From Oscillospiraceae bacterium (GTDB lineage: Bacteria > Bacillota > Clostridia > Oscillospirales > CAG-272), in contig SVST01000003.1 in the NCBI GenBank assembly GCA_015064155.1, forward strand, positions 95,411-159,410: a DNA stretch of 64,000 nucleotides, given 5' to 3'. Positions 33,790 through 42,195 of this stretch are shown in pieces. Position 1 is the stretch's first letter, and every line of letters begins with the position of its first letter. The position numbers and the translations under genes were made by a program. The notes below the pieces were generated by a model. The model was not told where the DNA came from. It ran no database searches and saw only the letters and a program-made list of their open reading frames with translations.

Positions 33790-34641
33790 TTCCATACCCT
33801 CCTGCTTGAGTGCAAAATCCTTCTCCCCTGTTCTTCTATGCACGGGGGGAAATCCCACCAGATTGCAATACGTGCGATAAAAGGAAGAGTAATCCGAAAA
33901 GCCCACCTGATATGCAACCGATGCGGCGGGTTCTCCGTTGGCAAGCAGTTGCTGTGCCATTGCAATTCTTTTGGTTTTGATGTAATTGAAAATTGAAATT
34001 CCGGTATGCTTTCGGAAAGAATGGCAAAGATAATATTTGCTCACAAAAAATTGCTGTGCCAAAGCGTCAAGCGATATTTTCTGATTGATGTGCATATTGA
34101 GATGCTCGATCACACCCGCAATCAAATTTTCCTGCTTTAAGGCAGGCTCTTGCGGTGTGGAAAGTGACAAAAGAAGCAAAACTCTGGAAAGCGTCAGGCG
34201 AATAAAGGATTCTTGAGTCTGCTTCTCGGAAAAACGCTCGGAAAGCGGTCGGATCTCGCGAAACGCCGAAATAATCTCCTCGGTAATTCCGCTGCCGTCA
34301 AAATACACGCCGTTGCTGCTTTTTTGATAGTTCGAAATGATGGAAAGATCGATTGCCTCCCCCAGCAAGGTATCACGCTCAAAATGAATCACGTAGCGTT
34401 CATACGCGCGTTTTTTATCGGGGCAAACGTAATGAAATTCATAAGGGCGCAACAAAAGAAGCGTATTATCACACAAGGGATATTCTGCGCCGTCTACGAC
34501 AAATCTTCCGCTTCCCTTAACTACGTACAAAAGCTCGTAAAATCGATGACAGTGCCGTTCAAAGTGTCCGGGCTCCGGCACCTCGGTGGTCGAATAGGAG
34601 CAGATCAGGTGCTTATATTCCTTTCGATATGACCTTTTCAA
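33298..34641 (-). CDS. AraC-family regulator fused to a GNAT acetyltransferase
   Basis: 447 aa. Residues 1-160: cupin-like sensor (HCHRFYELLYVVKGSGRF near 29). Residues about 170-280: AraC DNA-binding domain with ISLDALAQQFFVSKYYLCHSF near 190 and VAYQVGFSDYSSFYR near 242. Residues 285-447: GNAT acetyltransferase (MNIRKATIEELPKIMEIYAKA; acetyl-CoA region RIAVAKHGKGVASFCFAYA near 383). The start is TTG at 34641, set by GAGAGGTGA seven bases away. A second, in-frame ribosome site (AGGAGG, 33798-33803) lies 8 bases before the ATG at 33789 and could start GNAT alone. Divergent from the sugar operon, so probably its activator. Confidence 0.87.
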   Translation of the reverse strand: MKRSYRKEYKHLICSYSTTEVPEPGHFERHCHRFYELLYVVKGSGRFVVDGAEYPLCDNTLLLLRPYEFHYVCPDKKRAYERYVIHFERDTLLGEAIDLSIISNYQKSSNGVYFDGSGITEEIISAFREIRPLSERFSEKQTQESFIRLTLSRVLLLLSLSTPQEPALKQENLIAGVIEHLNMHINQKISLDALAQQFFVSKYYLCHSFRKHTGISIFNYIKTKRIAMAQQLLANGEPAASVAYQVGFSDYSSFYRTYCNLVGFPPVHRRTGEKDFALKQEGMEMNIRKATIEELPKIMEIYAKAREYMKNNGNPDQWRDSYPSEDLIRADIEAGQCHLCISMGEIYGVFCFFEGTDPTYQSIEDGAWLNDLSYGVIHRIAVAKHGKGVASFCFAYAFEQCGNVKIDTHHDNIPMQNALAKNGFVRCGIIRLENGEPRIAYQKADTL

Positions 34642-34693
34642 GCGGAAATCACCTCTCTAAAAACAATTATCACATATATTTTAACATATAAAA

Positions 34694-34729
34694 GCAATAT
34701 TTGCAATATGAAATACAATATTTACAATA
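34694..34729 (+). promoter_or_regulatory. Paired direct repeats, candidate AraC-type operator
   Basis: Two 15-bp direct repeats, GCAATATTTGCAATA (34694-34708) and ACAATATTTACAATA (34715-34729), start-to-start 21 bp, i.e. two helical turns. Each contains two CAATA units 9 bp apart. The second touches the -35 region of the downstream promoter, the usual place for an AraC-family activator. They lie between the regulator gene and the sugar operon. Confidence 0.65.
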
Positions 34730-34749
34730 GTTTTTTTTACAAAAAAAAG

Positions 34750-34755
34750 TATAAT
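34750..34755 (+). promoter_or_regulatory. -10 of the sugar operon promoter, poor -35
   Basis: TATAAT at 34750-34755. At 17-18 bases upstream there is only ATAGTT/AATAGT, a poor -35, which suits activator dependence. Confidence 0.6.
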
Positions 34756-34795
34756 AAGGTTGTATACAAACAAAAACTTGAATGAGGTGATTGAC

Positions 34796-35593
34796 ATGAA
34801 ACTGGGAGCTCAACTTTATTCTGTTCGCGACAACGTACAAAATGCCGATGATTTTCGAACAACCTTGCTTCGTTTGAAGAAAATGGGTTACGAAAATGTA
34901 CAGGCATCGGGTATTGGACCGATTTCTCCCGAGGATTTACGCGACATTTCCTTGGAAACCGAAATGCCCATCGTTTGCACGCATATCTCGCTGGAGCGCA
35001 TCGTTAACGATACCGATGCTGTCATCCGCGAACATAAGCTCTTTAACTGTCCCGTAATCGGGCTTGGCGCAATGCCCAAGGAAAATCGTTCCACACAGGA
35101 AGGGCTCGATTCCTTCTTGGCACAAATGAAAACGCCGGTGGAAAAGATCCTGGATGCAGGACTTCAATTCTCCTATCACAACCATCAATTTGAATTTGTC
35201 GTTCCCGAGGGCGGCAACCGGATGATGTTTGACTATATGCTGGAGAAATGCCCCGATTGGCTCTTCCTGTTGGATACCTGCTGGGTAGAATATGCCGGAC
35301 AAAGTGCGGTGGAATACATCAAAAAAATTGGTGGAAAACGATTGACGAACGTTCATTTCAAGGACGTGGCTCCCATCGACCCTGCCGACCCGCAGGAAAT
35401 TTTGGGGCAAAAGGTATCCAGATTTATCCGCACGCCGGGTCAGGGTCGTTTGGATTTCCAAGCTATCTATGAGGCTTGTGCAGAGGTTGGTGTTGAAAAC
35501 GTTCTGGTGGAGCAGGACAACGCCCCCAAGACCCCCGATCCCTTTGCCGAAATGGAATTTGCATATCACCATTTGCGTCCGATCATTCACTGA
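34796..35593 (+). CDS. Sugar phosphate isomerase/epimerase (TIM barrel), first copy
   Basis: 265-aa xylose-isomerase-like TIM barrel (AP endonuclease 2 fold) from the ATG at 34796, GAGGTG upstream. Metal and catalytic motifs: YHNHQFEF near residue 126, LLDTCWVEYAG near 156, NVHFKDV near 182 and VLVEQDN near 238. The YHNHxFEF form is seen in enzymes such as E. coli YcjR, a 3-keto-glycoside epimerase. Substrate is unknown. First gene of a six-gene operon; 33 bases before the second copy. Confidence 0.85.
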   Translation: MKLGAQLYSVRDNVQNADDFRTTLLRLKKMGYENVQASGIGPISPEDLRDISLETEMPIVCTHISLERIVNDTDAVIREHKLFNCPVIGLGAMPKENRSTQEGLDSFLAQMKTPVEKILDAGLQFSYHNHQFEFVVPEGGNRMMFDYMLEKCPDWLFLLDTCWVEYAGQSAVEYIKKIGGKRLTNVHFKDVAPIDPADPQEILGQKVSRFIRTPGQGRLDFQAIYEACAEVGVENVLVEQDNAPKTPDPFAEMEFAYHHLRPIIH

Positions 35594-35626
35594 TTTATCA
35601 AAAAACATACCGAAAGGAAAATTACC

Positions 35627-36502
35627 ATGGCACAATTTATGATTTCTGCCTTTGCCGATGAGGCTGCAAAGGATCTTGACGGACAAATCGCCGCACTGAA
35701 AAGGAACGGTCTTTGCTTGATCGAGCCGAGAACCATTCTGAACAATATCGTTGAGAAAACCGACGAAGAGCTTGAAGAAATCGCAAAACGCCTGAAGGAG
35801 GCCGGGATTTCGCTTTCCGCATTGGGTTCACCCATTGGAAAATACAGCATTGAGGAACCGTTCGAAGCACACCTTGCCGTTTTCGAACGCGCTCTGGCGG
35901 CTTGCAAAATTCTCGGAACCGACAGAATGAGAATTTTCAGCTTTTTCGTTCCCCGCGACCGCGTTTCGGAATACCGTGAGGAGGTTATGCGCCGTATGCG
36001 GATCCTTTTGCAACGCGCAAAAGAGGAAGGCATTACGCTTTGTCATGAAAACGAAGCGAAAATCTACGGACAAAATCCCGAAGAGGTTGAAGATCTTTTG
36101 ACCGAGCTTCCCGAATTAGGCGGTGTATTTGATGCCGCCAACTACATCTTTGACGGACAAGACCCGATCAAGGGCTTCCTTGTGACCTTCCCCTCACTGG
36201 TTTACATGCACGTAAAGGATGCGAAGCCCGACAAGACCATCGTTCCGGTTGGAATGGGTGACGGAAGATATGACGAGATTTTCACACGGCTCGAAACCAT
36301 GACCGACAAAACCATTATTCTGACGGTCGAGCCGCACTTGAAAGAATTTACGGGCTATAACAGCATCGACAGCCGTTCCATGAAGCACGATCTTCACTTT
36401 GAAGATTCGAACGAATCCTTTGACTATGCGATCAACAGCCTGAAAAAGATGCTGACGTCGCTCGGTTACCGCGAGGAGGAAAATCACGTATGGAAAAAGT
36501 AA
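35627..36502 (+). CDS. Sugar phosphate isomerase/epimerase (TIM barrel), second copy
   Basis: 291-aa member of the same fold, distant from the first. It starts MAQFMISAFADEAAKDLDGQ; metal-site motifs are LCHENEAKIYG near residue 142 (Glu), VFDAANYIF near 166 (Asp), YMHVKDAKP near 191 (His, Lys) and ILTVEPHL near 226 (Glu). The His-Asn-His motif of the first copy is replaced by His-Glu-Asn-Glu, suggesting a different step or substrate. The next gene starts inside its last 13 bases, so translation is coupled. Confidence 0.85.
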   Translation: MAQFMISAFADEAAKDLDGQIAALKRNGLCLIEPRTILNNIVEKTDEELEEIAKRLKEAGISLSALGSPIGKYSIEEPFEAHLAVFERALAACKILGTDRMRIFSFFVPRDRVSEYREEVMRRMRILLQRAKEEGITLCHENEAKIYGQNPEEVEDLLTELPELGGVFDAANYIFDGQDPIKGFLVTFPSLVYMHVKDAKPDKTIVPVGMGDGRYDEIFTRLETMTDKTIILTVEPHLKEFTGYNSIDSRSMKHDLHFEDSNESFDYAINSLKKMLTSLGYREEENHVWKK

Positions 36503-37692
36503 GATTCGGTATCATCGGTGTGGGTAACATGGGGTACAGCCACGCAAAAAAGATGCTGGCAGGAAACGTTGAAAACGGTTATTTGAGTGCCGTTTGCGAT
36601 CTCAAAGAGGATAAGCTGGCTCGTGTAAAGGAGCTGGAGGGCTCGGAAAACGTAAAAACCTTTACCGACTACAAGGAAATGCTGGCAAGCGGTACGTGCG
36701 ATGCCATCGTGGTCGCAGTTCCCCACTACGACCATCCCCGTCTTGTAATCGAGGCTTTGGAAAGCGGCCATCACGTGGTTTGCGAAAAGCCGGCAGGCGT
36801 ATACACCAAGCAGGTAAAGGAAATGAATGCGGTTGCGGAGAAATCCGACAAGCTCTTTACCATGATGTTCAATCAACGTACCAACTGCGTATACCGCAAG
36901 ATGCATGAAATGATCCAAAACGGTGAGTTGGGTGAAATCAAGCGCATCATCTGGACCATTACCAACTGGTACCGTCCGCAAAGCTATTACGATTCGGGTG
37001 ATTGGCGTGCAACCTGGAAAGGAGAGGGCGGCGGCGTTCTCTTTAACCAGTGCCCCCACCAGCTCGATCTGATCCAATGGATTCCCGGAATCTCTCCTGT
37101 CAAGGTTCGCGCGTTCTGTCACTACGGCAAATGGCACGACATTGAGGTTGAGGACGACGTAACCGCTTACATGGAATACGCAAACGGTGCAACCGGTGTC
37201 TTTATCACGTCTACCGCCGATGCACCGGGAACCAACCGCTTGGAAATTCTCGGCGACAAGGGTCAGTTGATCTGCGAGCATTTCGGATCGGTATACGGAA
37301 CCGAATCGGGCAAGAGAGATAAACTGACCTTTATCAGGAACGAGGTTTCCGAGCGCGAGTTTAACAAGACTTGCACCGCAAGCTTCGGTTCGCCCGCACA
37401 AACGCTGGTTACGGTTGAAACCGACGGTCAAAATCCGCAGCACGTTGGTATTTTCAATAACTTTGCCAATGCAATCCTGGGTCTTGAGCCGCTGTTCGTA
37501 GACGGTAAAGAGGGCCTTAACGGTGTTGAATTGATGGATGCGATGCAGCTTTCCGGTTGGCTGCAGAAAGAGGTAACGCTGCCGATCGATGATGACCTCT
37601 ATTATGCCGAGCTGCAGAAAAAAATCGCAACCGGCAGAAAAAAGGAAACCGTTACCGAAACGGTTACACTTGATATGAGCAATACATTTTAA
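36490..37692 (+). CDS. Gfo/Idh/MocA-family oxidoreductase, first copy
   Basis: 400 aa. N-terminal NAD(P) Rossmann fold (FGIIGVGNMGYSHAKKMLAG near residue 6) and the C-terminal alpha/beta substrate domain. EKPAGVYTKQVKEM near residue 100 has the family's catalytic Lys (EKP). GGGVLFNQCPHQLDLIQW near 180 has the His-containing second catalytic motif. Such enzymes oxidise or reduce sugars and inositols, often at C3 of a glycoside. Overlaps the preceding gene by 13 bases, with GAGGAGG inside that gene as ribosome site. Confidence 0.88.
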   Translation: MEKVRFGIIGVGNMGYSHAKKMLAGNVENGYLSAVCDLKEDKLARVKELEGSENVKTFTDYKEMLASGTCDAIVVAVPHYDHPRLVIEALESGHHVVCEKPAGVYTKQVKEMNAVAEKSDKLFTMMFNQRTNCVYRKMHEMIQNGELGEIKRIIWTITNWYRPQSYYDSGDWRATWKGEGGGVLFNQCPHQLDLIQWIPGISPVKVRAFCHYGKWHDIEVEDDVTAYMEYANGATGVFITSTADAPGTNRLEILGDKGQLICEHFGSVYGTESGKRDKLTFIRNEVSEREFNKTCTASFGSPAQTLVTVETDGQNPQHVGIFNNFANAILGLEPLFVDGKEGLNGVELMDAMQLSGWLQKEVTLPIDDDLYYAELQKKIATGRKKETVTETVTLDMSNTF

Positions 37693-37725
37693 AGTACTTT
37701 TACGAAAGAAACGGCAAGGATTATT

Positions 37726-38727
37726 ATGAAAAAACAGTTTCGAATTGCCCTGATCGGATGCGGTGCGATTGCAGGCAATCACGTAACCGCAATCACGCAA
37801 ACAGGCAATATTCTGTGCGCACTCTGCGATATTCTCCCCGAAAAGGCAGAGGATTTGATGGCGCGTTACGGGTTAAAGGATATTCCCGTTTATACAGATT
37901 ATCGCGAAATGATCCAAAAGGAAGCTCCCGATGCGGTACATATCTGCACGCCGCACGATCTGCACGCTCCCATGACGGTGTATGCCTTGGAGCGTGATAT
38001 TCACGTGCTTTGCGAAAAGCCGATGTGTATCACCATGGAGCAAATGAAGGACGTGCGCCACGCGGCAAAGCAATCCCGCGCACAGCTTGGCTATTGCTTC
38101 CAAAACCGCTACGAGCCGAACATGATCCGCTTGCGCGAAATGGCACAATGCGGTGTTGCGTCGGCGTTGGGAACCGTCGTATGGAAGCGCGATGCCGCTT
38201 ATTATGCATCGGCAGCTTGGCGCGGAACCGTTGCACACGAGGGCGGCGGTGTTATGATCAACCAAGCGATTCATACGTTGGATATTTTGCAGTGGATCTG
38301 CGGAATGCCGACCCACGTGCTGGCACACGTTTCCAACGACTTTCTTGGGAATGCCATTGAGGTGGAGGATACAGCCAGTGCACGCTTTGAAACAGAAGAC
38401 GGCACGGCGTTCTTCCTATTTGCCACCAACACGGCAAAAAAGGATTTGCCCGTAGAGCTTCAGGTTCGCCTTACCACCGGCGAAATGATCGTCGCGCAAA
38501 ACCGTCACATGACGGTAAACCACGAGGTAATTGCCTCGACCAAAGAGGAAGAGAACGTCGGGAAGGCGGTTTGGGGCAAGGGTCACACCGCATTGACCGC
38601 AGATTTCTACACCTGTATTGAGGAAGGAAGACCCTTCCCCATTGGTGTCGATGAAGCCGATAAAGCGGTTCGATTGATCTTTGCAATGTATGCTTCGAAC
38701 GGAAAGAGAATCGCTGTTCCCCAATAA
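37726..38727 (+). CDS. Gfo/Idh/MocA-family oxidoreductase, second copy
   Basis: 333 aa of the same family: IALIGCGAIAGNHVTAITQTG near residue 6 (nucleotide fold), HVLCEKPMCITMEQM near 92 (catalytic Lys) and EGGGVMINQAIHTLDILQW near 174 (conserved His). Shorter than the first copy and lacks its C-terminal extension. Ribosome site AAGGA. Two such enzymes in one operon fit an oxidise-then-reduce scheme around an epimerase or lyase, as in the E. coli ycj genes; this is inference. Confidence 0.88.
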   Translation: MKKQFRIALIGCGAIAGNHVTAITQTGNILCALCDILPEKAEDLMARYGLKDIPVYTDYREMIQKEAPDAVHICTPHDLHAPMTVYALERDIHVLCEKPMCITMEQMKDVRHAAKQSRAQLGYCFQNRYEPNMIRLREMAQCGVASALGTVVWKRDAAYYASAAWRGTVAHEGGGVMINQAIHTLDILQWICGMPTHVLAHVSNDFLGNAIEVEDTASARFETEDGTAFFLFATNTAKKDLPVELQVRLTTGEMIVAQNRHMTVNHEVIASTKEEENVGKAVWGKGHTALTADFYTCIEEGRPFPIGVDEADKAVRLIFAMYASNGKRIAVPQ

Positions 38728-38751
38728 ACCTAAAAAACGTAAAGGAATGAA

Positions 38752-39588
38752 ATGAATATGAAATTACCTTATCAACCCAATTTAAACGGTAAAGTTGCAG
38801 TTATTACGGGTGCAGGCGGCGTTTTGATGAGCGCGTTTGCACGAGTCCTGGCAGAATGCGGTGCAAAGGTTGCCCTGCTCGATATCAATGCGCAGGCAGT
38901 GGATACCGTTGCAAAGGAAATCGGTGACAATGCCTTGGCAATTCCCACGAACTGCTTGGAAAAGGACAGTATCCTTGCGGCAAGAGATACCGTACGTAAG
39001 GCATTCGGAAAGGTCGATATTCTGATCAACGGTGCCGGCGGCAACAACCCTCGCGCGACCTGCGACAACGAGATCATGACTCCTGATACGGAGGGGGTAA
39101 AATCTTTCTTCGATCTGGAGGAAGCAGGCTTGAAGTTTGTATTTGACCTCAATATCACCTCGGCATTCTTGGTAACGCAGGTGTTTGCCGAGGATATGGT
39201 AAAGGACGGCGGTAATATCATCAATATTTCCTCTATGAACGCGTTCCGCCCCTTGACGAAGATCCCCGCGTACAGTGCGGCAAAAGCAGGAATCTCCAAC
39301 TTTACGCAATGGTTGGCAGTTCACTTTGCTCCCTGCGGCATCCGTGTCAACGGAATCGCTCCCGGCTTCTTCGTTACCAATCAGAACCGAGCGTTGCTCT
39401 TTGATGCAGAGGGTAAGCCCACCGCGCGTACCGAAAAGATCCTTGCCGCAACCCCACAGAAGCGTTTCGGTGAGATCGACGACCTGACAGGTACCTTGCT
39501 GTGGTTGGCGTGCGACGACGCGAGTAAATTCGTAACGGGTGTCGTGATCCCCGTTGACGGCGGATTTAACGCATACAGCGGCGTTTAA
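38752..39588 (+). CDS. SDR oxidoreductase, D-mannonate oxidoreductase (UxuB)-like
   Basis: 278-aa short-chain dehydrogenase. Cofactor motif AVITGAGGVLMSAFARVLAE near residue 16, NGAGGNNPRATCD near 91, catalytic Ser-Tyr-Lys as INISSMNAF near 161 and YSAAKAGIS near 176. Length and the GGNNPRAT segment match the SDR-type fructuronate/mannonate reductases of Bacillus (YjmF/UxuB), so uronate-like substrates are possible. Two ATGs six bases apart both fit the AAAGGA site. Fifth gene of the operon. Confidence 0.85.
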   Translation: MNMKLPYQPNLNGKVAVITGAGGVLMSAFARVLAECGAKVALLDINAQAVDTVAKEIGDNALAIPTNCLEKDSILAARDTVRKAFGKVDILINGAGGNNPRATCDNEIMTPDTEGVKSFFDLEEAGLKFVFDLNITSAFLVTQVFAEDMVKDGGNIINISSMNAFRPLTKIPAYSAAKAGISNFTQWLAVHFAPCGIRVNGIAPGFFVTNQNRALLFDAEGKPTARTEKILAATPQKRFGEIDDLTGTLLWLACDDASKFVTGVVIPVDGGFNAYSGV

Positions 39589-39621
39589 GCTTGATTATCA
39601 CGTATTCCAGGAGGACAAAAA

Positions 39622-40935
39622 ATGAATCAACTTTTTTGCGGTGCCGCCGAACGTGTGATTACGCCCGAGCTCGGCTTGCTGATTCCGGGATACTTCAAAA
39701 ACCGTATTTCGGACGGTGTGAAATCCGACTTGAAGGCACACGCAATCGTTTTAAAAGACGGAGCTGCACAGGTTGCCGTTATTCATCTTGATATTCTTGA
39801 TTTTCAAGCCTCCTTGGCAAAGAAAATTCGCCTGAAAATTCAAAATCAATTGCAAATTCCTCCCTCTAACGTCATGATTGCCGCGACGCATACCCACACG
39901 GGCTCCCCTACCAATTATAGCGGCTTTGACGAGGGAAGGCTCACAAAAAAACAACTGGATCGATTGATCAACCTGACCGTGGAGGCAGTCGTTGCGGCAA
40001 GTGAAGCTGCAGTTCCCGTTAAAATGTACTGCGCATTCGGTGAGGAAAAAAGCATCGCATTTAACCGCAACTACCTGATGAACGACGGTACGATCGTCAC
40101 CAACCCCGGAAAACGTCGTCCCTTTGACGTCGTCAAGCCGATCACTCCGATCGATCACACGCTGGGAGTCATTCGTTTTGATGCGCTCGACGGCACTCCC
40201 ATTGCACAGCTGGTCAATTTTGCATGTCACCCCGATACGGTTGGCGGAACGGCTTATTGCGCCGATTATCCCGGGGAGCTGTGCAGACTACAGCAAGAGT
40301 GCTTTGGAAAGGATTTTGTAACGGTTTATCTCAACGGAGCCTCGGGAAACGTCAATCACATCAATGCCGAATGGTATAAAACACCGGGATTCGTTTTACA
40401 AAAGGGATCGCACCACCTCCACATGGGTAAGGTTTTGTCCGAAAACGTGCAGGTGCTTCACAAGCAAATGTCCCAAACCAACGATACAACCATCAAGGCC
40501 CTCTCTAAGACCTACCGTACTGCGCGCCGTCAACCCACCGATGAGGATATGAAATGGGTTGCTTCGGTCAACGAAGCCCCTAACGCGTCAATCGAAGATA
40601 AAACCTATGCGAGTGAACTGACCGACTTGTACAAGCATCCCAAAAAATTTGCAAACGTGGAAATTCAGGTTTTCAGAATCGGAGAATGTGCAATCGTAAC
40701 GCTTCCCTGCGAGGCTTACGCAGATATCGCGCTGGCAATTCGCGAAGCATCGCAACACAAAAATCTGCTGATCTCGTCGCTCACAAACGGAACGGTTGGC
40801 TACGTAGTTACCGAGCCGGCATTCAGCGCGGGCGTTTACGAATCCAAGCTGTCCAAGTACAATTCGTTTCTCCCGCCGTCTGCGGCAGACGAAATGGCAC
40901 TACATGCCGTACAGTTGTTGAAAAAGCTTTCATAA
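39622..40935 (+). CDS. Neutral ceramidase-like hydrolase, cytosolic
   Basis: 437-aa protein related to the N-terminal catalytic domain of neutral/alkaline non-lysosomal ceramidases. Zinc-site motifs: ATHTHTGSPTNY near residue 88 and VNFACHPDTVGG near 198. FCGAAERVITPELGL at the start is also typical. There is no signal peptide and no C-terminal immunoglobulin-like domain, so unlike true ceramidases it should act in the cytoplasm. In a sugar operon it more likely cleaves an N-acyl or other amide/ester on a glycoside than ceramide. Ribosome site AGGAGG. Last gene, followed by a terminator. Confidence 0.8.
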   Translation: MNQLFCGAAERVITPELGLLIPGYFKNRISDGVKSDLKAHAIVLKDGAAQVAVIHLDILDFQASLAKKIRLKIQNQLQIPPSNVMIAATHTHTGSPTNYSGFDEGRLTKKQLDRLINLTVEAVVAASEAAVPVKMYCAFGEEKSIAFNRNYLMNDGTIVTNPGKRRPFDVVKPITPIDHTLGVIRFDALDGTPIAQLVNFACHPDTVGGTAYCADYPGELCRLQQECFGKDFVTVYLNGASGNVNHINAEWYKTPGFVLQKGSHHLHMGKVLSENVQVLHKQMSQTNDTTIKALSKTYRTARRQPTDEDMKWVASVNEAPNASIEDKTYASELTDLYKHPKKFANVEIQVFRIGECAIVTLPCEAYADIALAIREASQHKNLLISSLTNGTVGYVVTEPAFSAGVYESKLSKYNSFLPPSAADEMALHAVQLLKKLS

Positions 40936-40939
40936 CAGA

Positions 40940-40966
40940 GCAAGGGAAGCCGCACGCTTCCCTTGC
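40940..40966 (+). terminator. Terminator of the sugar operon
   Basis: Perfect 11-bp stem GCAAGGGAAGC / GCTTCCCTTGC, 5-base loop, then CTTTTTATTT. Confidence 0.93.
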
Positions 40967-41004
40967 CTTTTTATTTGTCTGATGAAAAACACCTGCAGCC
41001 GGTG

Positions 41005-42135
41005 TTATGACTTGTTTGCTCGTTGTCCTGCCAAATCCAAATACAGTTTTTCAACCTCTTCTGCCATCCCCCGTGCCGTATAATGCTCCAAATACCGCCG
41101 ATAGGCGGCAGATCGCATCCTTTGCTCCCGTGCCGGGTCGTTTGCAATTGACAAAACGGCTTGAAAAAGACATTGAGAATCTCCTGCCGGATAAACAATT
41201 CCCGCCATACTTTCTCCAATCATGGCTCGGTTTCCGCCGTAATCGCTCACCACCGCGGGGACACCGGCACTCATCCCCTCCGAAATCGCAAGGCAGGAGG
41301 TTTCGGTTCCCGTGGAGCAATTGACGTTGACTCGCAAAATTCGATAGACCGTTGCCATATCGGATACGAAGCCCGTAAATATGACGTGCTTTGAAATTCC
41401 CAACTCCCGACAAAATGCCTCAAGATTTGCACGCTCCTCCCCCTCTCCGACCACCAAAAATCGGAACGCATACAACGGTGCGGCTTCAATCAGCTTTTTG
41501 GCAGCCTCCAAAAACACCCGATGTCCCTTACACGGCACCAACCGAGCACAGATTCCCACCGTAAAATCACGCTCGGTCAATCCCCATTTCTTGCGTATTT
41601 CTTGCAATTCAGAATCGGTCAGCTCACGAATCGGCTCCGAACCGTTGATCACCACGTGGATGCGGTTTTGCGGAATTCCAAGCATCAAAAGATCGGTCTT
41701 CGCCGCCTCGGCAGTTGCAATCACCAAATCTGACAGTGCTCGGTTCCATACCCCGCCAAGCTTTCGGATCGGTCCGTATCTCCAAATCCCCTCGGGAGGA
41801 AAACAGCAATGACGGGTATGCATCACCGGAATATGGCACAGTCTTGCGCAAAAGCGCGCGGAAATTGCCGCGTTGCTATGCACCAGATCGGGCTTCGTCA
41901 CACGGAGTAATCTTCTGACCTCAATCACCGAGCGCGCAGAAAGCCGATCGACGGGAACATCCAACGAAAATATCGGCACGTGCAATTCGGACAAGCGTTC
42001 ACAAAGCGCGCCTTTCTTTGGCAATGCAACCAAGCTTTCAATGCGGTTTTCGTCCAAGTTTTTGAGCAACGAAGAAAGAAGCACCCCCGCGCCACCGATA
42101 TTTTCATCACTGATCACATGCAAAACACGTATCAT
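41005..42135 (-). CDS. Glycosyltransferase family 4
   Basis: 376-aa GT-B enzyme from the ATG at 42135. N-terminal half: VISDENIGGAGVLLSSLL near residue 7 and DLVHSNAAISARFCAR near 81. The donor half has ICARLVPCKGHRVFLEAA near 194 and the E-x7-E-like motif TSCLAISEGMSAGVPAVVSDYGG (near 281, in two parts), as in GT4. It probably transfers a sugar from a nucleotide donor onto a lipid or surface glycan; acceptor unknown. It lies after a terminator hairpin downstream of DUF2752, so it may be poorly expressed or have its own weak promoter. Confidence 0.88.
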   Translation of the reverse strand: MIRVLHVISDENIGGAGVLLSSLLKNLDENRIESLVALPKKGALCERLSELHVPIFSLDVPVDRLSARSVIEVRRLLRVTKPDLVHSNAAISARFCARLCHIPVMHTRHCCFPPEGIWRYGPIRKLGGVWNRALSDLVIATAEAAKTDLLMLGIPQNRIHVVINGSEPIRELTDSELQEIRKKWGLTERDFTVGICARLVPCKGHRVFLEAAKKLIEAAPLYAFRFLVVGEGEERANLEAFCRELGISKHVIFTGFVSDMATVYRILRVNVNCSTGTETSCLAISEGMSAGVPAVVSDYGGNRAMIGESMAGIVYPAGDSQCLFQAVLSIANDPAREQRMRSAAYRRYLEHYTARGMAEEVEKLYLDLAGQRANKS

Positions 42136-42152
42136 AACCCCTCCCAAAACAA

Positions 42153-42185
42153 AACAGCTTGTACCGTTAGTATGTACAAGCTGTT
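42153..42185. terminator. Terminator between DUF2752 gene and glycosyltransferase gene
   Basis: Perfect 12-bp stem AACAGCTTGTAC and complement, 9-base loop. On the minus strand it is followed by TTGTTTTG, on the plus strand by GTTTTTTATTT. Begins 10 bases after the DUF2752 stop. Confidence 0.8.
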
Positions 42186-42195
42186 GTTTTTTATT

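Noticed and set aside
36484..37800. 438-codon minus-strand frame over the first Gfo/Idh/MocA gene
   Set aside because: Antisense to a clear dehydrogenase gene within a plus-strand operon; no motifs and no ribosome site.
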